Origin: JACKPD01 sp034003145
GTDB lineage: Bacteria; Spirochaetota; Spirochaetia; CADAEX01
Reading direction: 5' to 3'
Assembly: GCA_034003145.1 (NCBI GenBank)
Contig: JAVEZE010000165.1
Coordinates: forward strand, 1 to 5,616
DNA length: 5,616 bases
Made by a program: the position numbers and the translations under genes. The notes beneath the pieces are model-generated. The model was not told where the DNA came from. It worked only from the letters and a program-made list of their open reading frames with translations, and did no database searches. Every line of letters starts with the position of its first letter. Positions within the stretch are counted from its first letter, which is position 1. Shown piece by piece: positions 1 to 5,051 of the stretch.

Positions 1-917
1 GATATAATGTCAGTAGTTGTATCTCTTGAGCTTAAACCGGCAGTAAAAGAAATGGCTGCATTTTCTGTAATATCCCAGAACCCTGAAAGGCGCGCCAATA
101 ACGAATCTGTCTCTGTCTCATCATACAGATTAACTGCCTGTTTCGGATCTTTTTTAAACTGTTCTTTGGAAAGGCCTCCCGGCATTTCATACATTTCGCC
201 CCCGGATGAAAGATGAAGTGAACCTTTAAGCTTATCCCCTGCTCTTGCCTCAAGATCAGAACTGAAACTTATTGCTTCTGACCCTGTTCTTTTTCTGAAC
301 CCTTCTGTCCTGCTGTCAAGGGCAGAAACCTTTAGAGTAAGAACATCACCCCCGATCGAGGCATCTATTGATTTTTCTGAAAAACTGCTGCTTCCTCCCC
401 GAAGTGAGGTATCAAGAAAAAAGCCTTTTTCCCCTTTAACAGGGATGATATTTATTACAGATGCCACAGCAAAATCACCGTAAAGAGAGCTTGCACCCCC
501 TTTAACTACCTCAATCCTTTCAATCTTACCCGCAGGAATAGCAAGCCAGTTAAATCCTGCCATATCAGGATTATTAAGTCTTACACCGTCATAAAGGATA
601 AGCACCCTTCCCTGGCCATTTTCGGTAAATCCCCTTGCCGCAGGCTGTGATGATGACGAGCCGTTGAAGGAGCGGAAGTCAATCCCGGCATAAAGGGATA
701 TCGCCTCAGTAATTGTCCTGTTTTCAAGCTGCTCCGCAGTGATAACTGTTACAGACCCAGGGATCTCCATATCAGGTTTTACTGTTCTTGCGGCTGAAAC
801 TGAAACTGTAATGTCTGCCTGCGACTCTTCCTCCCGGCCGCTGCCTTCAGTTTCATCAGCTGATGCCCAATAAAGAGAAACCGCAAAAATAAGTAAAATA
901 AAAAGATTTTGTTTCAA
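1..917 (-). CDS. btuB: TonB-dependent outer-membrane receptor, BtuB-like (vitamin B12/corrinoid), N-terminal part, cut by the window edge
   Basis: The 305 visible codons give the N-terminal part of a TonB-dependent receptor. Residues 1-20 are a signal peptide with a hydrophobic core ending in ASA before DE. A TonB-box-like stretch (DITVSVSA, residues 35-42) follows. The plug domain begins near residue 48, with PGSVTVITAEQL, then RGF, RVLILYDGVRL, IPAGKIERIEV and a GGASSLYG...INIIP stretch, all typical of the family. The first beta-barrel strands follow, and the reading frame is open to position 1. I chose the TTG start at 917-915: an AAGGAG lies 6 nt upstream, it yields a proper signal peptide, and the first in-frame ATG lies inside the mature protein near residue 50. 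A cobalamin riboswitch precedes the gene on the same strand, so the likely substrate is cobalamin or a related corrinoid, with uptake powered by TonB/ExbBD encoded elsewhere. The family is certain; the substrate rests on the riboswitch. Confidence 0.93.
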   Translation of the reverse strand, partial: MKQNLFILLIFAVSLYWASADETEGSGREEESQADITVSVSAARTVKPDMEIPGSVTVITAEQLENRTITEAISLYAGIDFRSFNGSSSSQPAARGFTENGQGRVLILYDGVRLNNPDMAGFNWLAIPAGKIERIEVVKGGASSLYGDFAVASVINIIPVKGEKGFFLDTSLRGGSSSFSEKSIDASIGGDVLTLKVSALDSRTEGFRKRTGSEAISFSSDLEARAGDKLKGSLHLSSGGEMYEMPGGLSKEQFKKDPKQAVNLYDETETDSLLARLSGFWDITENAAISFTAGLSSRDTTTDII

Positions 918-923
918 AAAAAA

Positions 924-947
924 CTCCTTTTCCGCTTTGAAAAAGAA
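924..947 (-). promoter_or_regulatory. Hairpin sequestering the btuB Shine-Dalgarno (riboswitch expression platform)
   Basis: On the minus strand the arm TTCTTTTTC (947-939) can pair with GAAAAGGAG (932-924) across the 6-nt loop AAAGCG. This gives nine consecutive pairs, two of them G-U. The 3' arm contains the AAGGAG ribosome binding site of the receptor gene, so the folded form would block initiation. This is the expected OFF state of a translational riboswitch. Upstream of it, CTGTCA (1022-1017) and TGACAG (970-965) can pair and enclose a small CCTCT-TTG-AGAGG hairpin (1001-989), suggesting further leader folding. The pairing is read from the sequence; its link to ligand binding is inferred. 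Confidence 0.6.
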
Positions 948-1029
948 GTCAGAGATAAGCCTGTCTGTCACATCACTTAAAAACACAGCCTCTCAAAGAG
1001 GAAATGCCTTTTAGCATGACAGTAATTTG

Positions 1030-1068
1030 CCTATTCCAACCCGATCCGCGAAGTTTGAATAAAATAGG
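1030..1068 (-). promoter_or_regulatory. Regulatory hairpin directly after the B12 box (P13-like)
   Basis: Immediately 3' of the B12 box on the minus strand, CCTATTTTA (1068-1060) pairs with TGGAATAGG (1038-1030) in a 9-bp stem with two G-U pairs. It closes a loop of about 21 nt containing CGGATCGGGT. Class I cobalamin riboswitches commonly carry a hairpin here whose loop kisses the aptamer. The loop's CGGGT is complementary to ACCCG in the conserved ACAGACCCGC segment of the aptamer (about 1220-1228), and its CGGATC is complementary to GATCCG (1144-1139). Which contact forms cannot be decided by eye. Confidence 0.55.
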
Positions 1069-1069
1069 T

Positions 1070-1260
1070 GCCTGTTCAAGTATTCTGACTTATGGCTGCG
1101 GCACGAAAAAAATCATGCCACCTCGCCCCTTCCCTTCCCGGATCATTTATCAGGCATCACCTGAAAAACCCAGTGGCAGGCGTAAAGCCTTAAGGGGTCT
1201 GTCGCCAATCACAGCAGCGGGTCTGTAGAGGATTTTCACCTCGCTTCCATGAACTTAAGC
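1070..1260 (-). promoter_or_regulatory. Cobalamin riboswitch aptamer (Cbl class I type)
   Basis: Read on the minus strand, this segment carries the hallmarks of the cobalamin riboswitch in order. These are GGAAGCGAGGTGAAAATCC, then ACAGACCCGCTGCTGTGA, then GCCACTGGG, then GGGAAGG, and finally the B12 box with AAGTCAGAATAC at 1091-1080. A short P1 can form between GTTCA (1254-1250) and TGAAC near the B12 box. Peripheral hairpins are visible: GGC-TTTAC-GCC, TCAGG-TGATG-CCTGA, and a T-rich loop closed by GGCA/TGCC. The peripheral arms and GGGAAGG point to the adenosylcobalamin-type class I. It lies in the leader of the TonB receptor gene, about 150 nt upstream of the start, and would turn the gene down when B12 is abundant. 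Ligand class is inferred. Confidence 0.95.
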
Positions 1261-1268
1261 ATATTAAT

Positions 1269-1295
1269 ATTATACCGGAATAATAATTTATTCAA
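1269..1295 (-). promoter_or_regulatory. Promoter of the riboswitch-btuB transcript
   Basis: A perfect -10 TATAAT lies on the minus strand at 1274-1269. A TTGAAT at 1295-1290 gives a 15-bp spacer; alternative -35 registers (GTTGAA at 16 bp, AGTTGA at 17 bp) match less well. The predicted start near 1262 places the 5' end only a few nucleotides before the first P1 strand of the aptamer, which fits a riboswitch leader well. The -10 is strong, the -35 is weak. Confidence 0.6.
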
Positions 1296-1314
1296 CTTAT
1301 AATCATCATTCTTC

Positions 1315-1344
1315 TTGACTATAGCCCCCTCCCGCGTGTCTAAT
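1315..1344 (+). promoter_or_regulatory. Sigma70-type promoter of the permease-ATPase operon, predicted leaderless start
   Basis: TTGACT (1315-1320) and TCTAAT (1339-1344) are separated by exactly 18 bp, each one base off consensus. A start point about 7 nt after the -10 falls at 1351-1352, and the permease ATG is at 1352. No Shine-Dalgarno is visible before that ATG. The transcript is therefore predicted to be leaderless or to have a one-base leader. The promoter is divergent from the btuB promoter and downstream of the aptamer DNA, so the riboswitch cannot control this operon. Confidence 0.6.
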
Positions 1345-1351
1345 TATTGCA

Positions 1352-2371
1352 ATGACGATTAACCGCAGAAAAACAGGACTGGCTCTTACAGGATTACTTG
1401 TATTACTCCTGTTTATGATCAGCATCTCAAACGGCTCTGTAAAAATCCCTCTCCGCGGAATCGCGGGGATCCTGCTTCAGGAAAATATTTCTCAAGACGA
1501 TGCGATGCAGATCAGAAATCAGAAGATAGTGCTTGAGCTGCGCCTGCCCCGCGCCCTTGCCGCGGCATTTGGAGGAGCAGCCCTTGCCCTCTCAGGTCTT
1601 TTATTACAGACTTTTTTCAGAAATCCCCTTGCAGGGCCTGATGTTTTAGGTATTGCTTCCGGTGCAGGGCTTGGCGCGGCAGTTACAATACTCGCAGTTC
1701 CAATCCTTAAAACAGGTGGAATATCAGTTCTTGCCTCATCAGTTGCAGGCTCACTGATTGTTACAGCGCTTTTGATCGGACTTGTAAAAAAATATGAAAG
1801 CATGACTATAACCCTTCTTGCAGGGCTTCTTACAGGATATTTTCTCCACTCCCTTACAGGAATACTGATAAGGTTTTCATCAAACCAGGCTGTAAGGTCT
1901 TACATCAACTGGTCTGCAGGCAGTTTCAGAAATATATCAAGAGAAGACCTTGGCATCTTTCTTCCCCTTCTTGCATCCTCTTTTCTCGCCTCTTTTCTCC
2001 TTTCAAAACAATGCGACCTTTATCTCCTTGGTGAGGATTATGCCCTAAGTATGGGATCTGATACCAGAAAGTTCAGAATCTCTCTCATCCTGCTTACATC
2101 TGTAATGACAGGGGCAGTTACCGCACTCTGCGGGCCGGTATCGTTTATAGGGATAGCAGCTCCCCACTTCTGCAGGATGGCGCTTAAAACAGACCGCCAC
2201 AGCATTCTCATCCCCGGCGTCATCTTTACAGGTGCAGCCCTTGCTCTTGCCGCAGATACTATTTCCGCCCTGCCGGGAAGCGGCATAATGCTTCCGCTCA
2301 ATTCAGTAACTGCCATAATTGGAACGCCTGTAGTGATAAAAGTACTCTTAAAGGGGTATTATGAAAGATAA
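1352..2371 (+). CDS. btuC: FecCD/BtuC-family ABC transporter permease
   Basis: This 339-residue polytopic inner-membrane protein has the normal length for the family. It forms the channel half of a type II importer for cobalamin, siderophore or haem. The family signature is clear: LRLPRALAAAFGGAALALSG followed by Q85 and RNPLAGPDVLG (about residues 63-100). Later come the coupling-region motif LGEDYALSMG (226-235), GPVSFIGIAAPH (261-272) and LPLNSVTAIIGTP (315-326). Hydrophobic segments cover most of the chain, and the first begins near residue 9. The start at 1352 has no Shine-Dalgarno but is preceded by a well-placed promoter; the next in-frame ATG, at residue 22, would cut into the first membrane segment. 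The stop overlaps the ATPase start by 11 bases, so the two genes are translationally coupled. The symbol is given by context beside a B12-controlled receptor; an iron-chelate substrate remains possible. Confidence 0.93.
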   Translation: MTINRRKTGLALTGLLVLLLFMISISNGSVKIPLRGIAGILLQENISQDDAMQIRNQKIVLELRLPRALAAAFGGAALALSGLLLQTFFRNPLAGPDVLGIASGAGLGAAVTILAVPILKTGGISVLASSVAGSLIVTALLIGLVKKYESMTITLLAGLLTGYFLHSLTGILIRFSSNQAVRSYINWSAGSFRNISREDLGIFLPLLASSFLASFLLSKQCDLYLLGEDYALSMGSDTRKFRISLILLTSVMTGAVTALCGPVSFIGIAAPHFCRMALKTDRHSILIPGVIFTGAALALAADTISALPGSGIMLPLNSVTAIIGTPVVIKVLLKGYYER

Positions 2372-3176
2372 TAAAGGGATGATTCTTGAAATCAGCAATC
2401 TTGCAACAGGCTACAAAACAGGAAAAACTCTCAGGCAAGTAACAAGGCTTTTCAGCACTTCAATTTCTAAAGGAAAAATAATCTCCCTTATAGGCCCCAA
2501 CGGATGCGGAAAGACTACACTACTTAAAACCATTTCAGGAATGATTAAACCCCTTTCCGGCACTGTTTTTTACTCAGGCGGCGGAATAACTGATGATATC
2601 AGCAAAATGAGTTCAGCTGAACTTGCCTCCAGACGAGCGCTTGTCCTTACAAAACCGCCTGAACCCGGGATGATGAGCGTATCTGAAATAGTCTCACTCG
2701 GCAGGGCGCCGCATACAAACTGGAAAGGAAAACTTTCAGAAAAAGACAAAGAAGCTATACACAATTCTCTTGCGATTACAGGATCTTCTCCCCTTTCAGA
2801 GCGTATTTTCAGGACATTAAGCGACGGGGAAAAACAGAAAGTTATGCTTTCTAGAGCGCTTGCCCAGGATACTCCCCTCATCTTTCTTGATGAACCGGCT
2901 GCGTTCCTTGACCTCCCCTCCAGGATGGAGCTGGCAGGGCTTCTTGCAGGGATCAGGGATAAAGGGGAGAAAACACTTCTCATTACAACCCATGATATTG
3001 ATTTTGCATTAAAATATTCAGATATAATGTGGATTATTGATTCAAAAGGGGCTGTTTATGACGGGCTGCCTGACAATCTTGCGCTAGACGGCACAATAGG
3101 AAGGGTTTTCTCACGGGGTGAGATAATATTTAATATTGAAAAAAGGCAGTTTGAGCACAAAAAGCTCCCAGATTGA
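2361..3176 (+). CDS. btuD: ABC transporter ATP-binding protein, BtuD/FecE type
   Basis: This 271-residue cytoplasmic ATPase powers the permease encoded just upstream. Walker A is GPNGCGKTT (45-53), Walker B is LIFLDE (173-178) with D-loop AAFLD, and the switch histidine is H211 in ITTHD. The segment SVSEIVSLGRAPHTNW (106-121) is typical of FecE/BtuD ATPases. Two departures stand out: the Q-loop position reads VLTKPP with threonine (T97) where glutamine is usual, and the signature is LSDGE (153-157) instead of LSGGQ. From memory, both are shared by a subgroup of iron/B12 importers common in Bacteroidota, so this is probably an active variant. The start at 2361 is supported by AAAGGGG (2350-2356) four bases upstream; an ATG at 2379 abuts its own purine run and is less likely. 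No good intrinsic terminator follows. The symbol is by context. Confidence 0.93.
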   Translation: MKDNKGMILEISNLATGYKTGKTLRQVTRLFSTSISKGKIISLIGPNGCGKTTLLKTISGMIKPLSGTVFYSGGGITDDISKMSSAELASRRALVLTKPPEPGMMSVSEIVSLGRAPHTNWKGKLSEKDKEAIHNSLAITGSSPLSERIFRTLSDGEKQKVMLSRALAQDTPLIFLDEPAAFLDLPSRMELAGLLAGIRDKGEKTLLITTHDIDFALKYSDIMWIIDSKGAVYDGLPDNLALDGTIGRVFSRGEIIFNIEKRQFEHKKLPD

Positions 3177-3221
3177 GGGAAAACGCCTCCACTGCAGCCA
3201 CTCTCATCCTTACACCAGGGC

Positions 3222-4397
3222 TCATTTTACCCGGGCAAAATAATTCAGCTCCTCTGTCCCTAAAATCTCCGGATGAAATATTTTAATCAGATCAGAAAGT
3301 ATCCTGTCAGGATATGCGGTACCCTCATCCCAGTATGGATTGCCGCCGTCAGTCTCACGCAGATTATTGTTGTATATCCTGCCGTATTCAAAAGATTTAA
3401 AAAGCGCATAACGGCTATTCTTCTTTAAAATATCAGCTTTTGTTTTTATTCCGGAAGAATTAACTAGCCATATACCGGCATCACCGGCACGGGAGAAAAC
3501 TGTCTCAAAATCAAGGAAAATAGTGCCTCTGCTGTTATTATTTTCCCATGGGTAAAAAGCACCTGCATCAGAGAAAAGAATACCGGCATAGCTATGCCCT
3601 CCAGGGACACCCCAGCTGTCACCGTAGATCATATTTGATAAAACAACAGGCTTTTTACCTGATGTTTCGGAAAACTCCTCAGCATAAGCCTTCAGGGCAT
3701 TGTACCGTTCAGCCGTATTCCGGAAAAGCTCTCTCCCCTTTTCTTCCCTGTCAAGAAAAAGGGATAGAAAAACCAGCCATTCAGCCCGTCCGAGAGGGTG
3801 GCTCTCAAGCCACCCTGATGTGACAATTACAGGAAAACCCTGTTCACCGAGAATAGCTGCCCCGTCATAATCCCCTCCGGTCCATGGGGAAAAAACCGCA
3901 TCAGGGTGAATCGCGTAAAGTATTTCTGTATCAATATCCCGCCCTTCCCCTGTCTGTTTTATCTTTCCTGAACTGACAAGTTCTTTTACAATGCTCAAAG
4001 ATGTGTTTTTCTGAAGATCTATCCCTTTAAGCTTTTCAAGTTCACCTAATGCGTCAAGAAATACAATGTTTTCAGAGGAAAGAGAGACAACTCTTTCTAC
4101 AGGTATCTTTACAAATATTCGCTGCTGCTTTTCAGGAAGTATATCAGATTCCTGACTTATATCAGGTTTAGCGCCCCGGTAAAGGTAATAGGAGTATTCA
4201 GCTCCCCTTTCGTTCCTTACAACAACATTCCTGTAATTGCTGTAATCAATTATTGTAAAATTTTCAGCATACAGATTTTCAAGGATACTTCCTTCCCTAA
4301 AATCCTCCTTTTTCACCCGGTGCTCAATGCTACGGCTGCAGGAGAAGAGAACAGAGAAAATGAATAAAAAAGCAAAATATCGGTGTACAGGTTCCAT
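3222..4397 (-). CDS. Periplasmic ABC substrate-binding lipoprotein (Peripla_BP_2, BtuF/FecB-like)
   Basis: The 391-residue product starts with a hydrophobic signal and a lipobox LFSC ending at C20, so the mature protein should be anchored by lipid. Phe at -2 is atypical but tolerated in spirochaete lipoboxes. Residues 30-98 form an N-terminal extension. The binding fold opens with ERVVSLSSENIVFLDALGEL (101-120), then HPDAVFSP (164-171), SGWLESHPLGRAEW (194-207), a hinge-like helical stretch, and a C-terminal YWDEGTAYPDRILSDLIKIFHPE (355-377). The extension and these motifs resemble binding proteins of Bacteroidota-type iron/B12 importers. It would deliver ligand to the permease-ATPase pair it converges on, 45 bp away. 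The gene has its own promoter and no riboswitch. ATG at 4397 is the only sensible start, with an in-frame TGA two codons upstream and no Shine-Dalgarno. Cobalamin as ligand is inferred from the neighbouring riboswitch; iron-chelate or haem is possible. Confidence 0.87.
   Translation of the reverse strand: MEPVHRYFAFLFIFSVLFSCSRSIEHRVKKEDFREGSILENLYAENFTIIDYSNYRNVVVRNERGAEYSYYLYRGAKPDISQESDILPEKQQRIFVKIPVERVVSLSSENIVFLDALGELEKLKGIDLQKNTSLSIVKELVSSGKIKQTGEGRDIDTEILYAIHPDAVFSPWTGGDYDGAAILGEQGFPVIVTSGWLESHPLGRAEWLVFLSLFLDREEKGRELFRNTAERYNALKAYAEEFSETSGKKPVVLSNMIYGDSWGVPGGHSYAGILFSDAGAFYPWENNNSRGTIFLDFETVFSRAGDAGIWLVNSSGIKTKADILKKNSRYALFKSFEYGRIYNNNLRETDGGNPYWDEGTAYPDRILSDLIKIFHPEILGTEELNYFARVK
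3795..3816. repeat. Perfect 9-bp inverted repeat inside the binding-protein gene
   Basis: AGGGTGGCT (3795-3803) and AGCCACCCT (3808-3816) are exact reverse complements around the 4-base loop CTCA. The DNA encodes the conserved-looking SGWLESHPLGR stretch, so the symmetry may simply follow from the protein sequence. There is no U-tract, so it is not a terminator. Confidence 0.5.
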
Positions 4398-4403
4398 CAG
4401 TCA

Positions 4404-4412
4404 AAGATAGCA
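4404..4412 (-). promoter_or_regulatory. Extended -10 promoter of the binding-protein gene, predicted leaderless start
   Basis: On the minus strand TGC-TATCTT (4412-4404) forms an extended -10 element; no convincing -35 lies 16-18 bp upstream. Six bases (TGACTG) separate the -10 from the ATG, so a normal start point seven bases downstream coincides with the A of the AUG. With no Shine-Dalgarno present, the arrangement matches that of the permease gene. The same bases also fit the Bacteroidota -7 consensus TAnnTTTG, without a matching -33 element. Confidence 0.4.
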
Positions 4413-4510
4413 CAAATCCCACATTTTTTTACCTCTGATTTACCTATTATCAGCAGGCAATGGAGAAAAAAATGATATCAAAACAATCCAAATCATAAAA
4501 ATTTTAAAGC

Positions 4511-4540
4511 TTGCCGGAATCTGCAATGCCATTATATAAT
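4511..4540 (+). promoter_or_regulatory. Promoter of the RRM protein gene
   Basis: TTGCCG (4511-4516) and a perfect TATAAT (4535-4540) are 18 bp apart. The predicted start near 4547 gives a leader of about 80 nt before the RRM gene, which contains an AU-rich hairpin. The rest of the 4398-4625 spacer is AT-rich, and I see no further gene or riboswitch in it. Confidence 0.5.
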
Positions 4541-4552
4541 TGCGTTGTTTAG

Positions 4553-4581
4553 TCATTTATAAAATTATTTTTGTAAAATGA
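4553..4581 (+). promoter_or_regulatory. AU-rich hairpin in the leader of the RRM gene
   Basis: TCATTT (4553-4558) pairs with AAATGA (4576-4581), and further A/T runs inside (AAAA with TTTT) can extend the stem across a small bulge. It lies between the predicted start point and the Shine-Dalgarno. Weak AU-only leader folds can act as temperature-sensitive elements, but in such AT-rich DNA this may be chance. Confidence 0.3.
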
Positions 4582-4628
4582 TCAGTATTTATCAAACATA
4601 ATGAAAGATAGGTTTTATTGGAGGAATG

Positions 4629-4913
4629 ATGGAAAACGCAAAATTGTATGTAGGTAATCTTGATTATGCTGTTGAATTCGCGGAATTGAAAGAACTTTTT
4701 GCAGCTTACGGTGAAGTCAAATTTGTCAAGGTTATTGAAGGCAAAGGGTTCGGATTTGTTGAAATGGCAAATACAGCAGATGCTGAAAAAGCAAAAAGCG
4801 CACTTGATGGAACAGATTTCAAAGGGAGAAAACTAAAAATTGATGCGGCAAAGCCTCAGCAGCGCCAGGGGCAGAGGCCTCCGAGAGAGCACAGAGAACC
4901 GAGAGAGTTTTAA
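4629..4913 (+). CDS. Small RNA-binding protein with a single RRM domain
   Basis: The 94-residue product is almost entirely one RNA recognition motif. RNP2 is LYVGNL (6-11) and RNP1 is KGFGFVEM (39-46), with the aromatic residues that stack on RNA bases present (Y7, F41, F43). The loop between beta2 and beta3 is very short, VIEGKGF, where most bacterial RRM proteins carry a DRxTGRSRGF-like insert. The last 20 residues form a Q/P/R/E-rich tail with REHREPRE, likely disordered and cationic. Such proteins occur as stand-alone RNA chaperone-like factors in cyanobacteria, spirochaetes and other groups, often induced by cold; that role is inferred here. I prefer the ATG at 4629, four bases after GGAGG (4620-4624). 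An ATG at 4626, one codon longer, leaves only one base of spacing. The gene is monocistronic with its own promoter and has no clear terminator. Confidence 0.92.
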   Translation: MENAKLYVGNLDYAVEFAELKELFAAYGEVKFVKVIEGKGFGFVEMANTADAEKAKSALDGTDFKGRKLKIDAAKPQQRQGQRPPREHREPREF

Positions 4914-5018
4914 ATAATAGGAAAAATATAATATTTATTATGGATCTTTAACAGTTTTTATTATACAAAAACCAGACTCCGATAGTATTAAAAAATATTT
5001 TTCCGGGGTATATTATTT

Positions 5019-5027
5019 TGTTATATT
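5019..5027 (+). promoter_or_regulatory. Extended -10 promoter of the phosphotransferase gene
   Basis: TGT followed by TATATT (5022-5027, one base off consensus) forms an extended -10 with no clear -35. The start point would lie near 5034, giving a leader of about 18 nt that holds GGGAGGAG (5043-5050) before the ATG at 5052. The surrounding 4914-5051 spacer is very AT-rich and holds no recognisable terminator, so read-through from the RRM gene is also possible. Confidence 0.4.
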
Positions 5028-5051
5028 ATTAATACAAGATTTGGGAGGAGT

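Noticed and set aside
979..1001. Possible intrinsic terminator in the btuB leader (CCTCT-TTG-AGAGG stem then CTGTG and five T on the minus strand)
   Set aside because: The stem is only 5 bp, the T run is short and is separated from the stem by CTGTG; the Shine-Dalgarno-sequestering hairpin explains control better.
1004..1228. A 74-codon plus-strand open frame across the intergenic region
   Set aside because: It lies wholly antisense to the riboswitch and its hairpins, has no credible ribosome site, and its translation resembles no family.
3174..3225. Terminator between the convergent ATPase and binding-protein genes
   Set aside because: Only a 4-bp GAGG/CCTC stem is visible, with no U-tract on either strand.
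4404..4411. Bacteroidota-type -7 box TAnnTTTG before the binding-protein gene, as proof of host
   Set aside because: The match exists but no -33 TTTG partner was found, the other promoters are sigma70-like and most genes have strong Shine-Dalgarno sequences.
4398..4625. A second cobalamin riboswitch upstream of the binding-protein gene
   Set aside because: Neither strand contains a B12 box, GCCACTG or GGGAAGG-like element; the stretch is AT-rich promoter DNA.
4985..5006. AT palindrome (AAAAATATTTTT) after the RRM gene as a terminator
   Set aside because: It is an A/T-only palindrome with no GC stem and is expected by chance in such AT-rich DNA.
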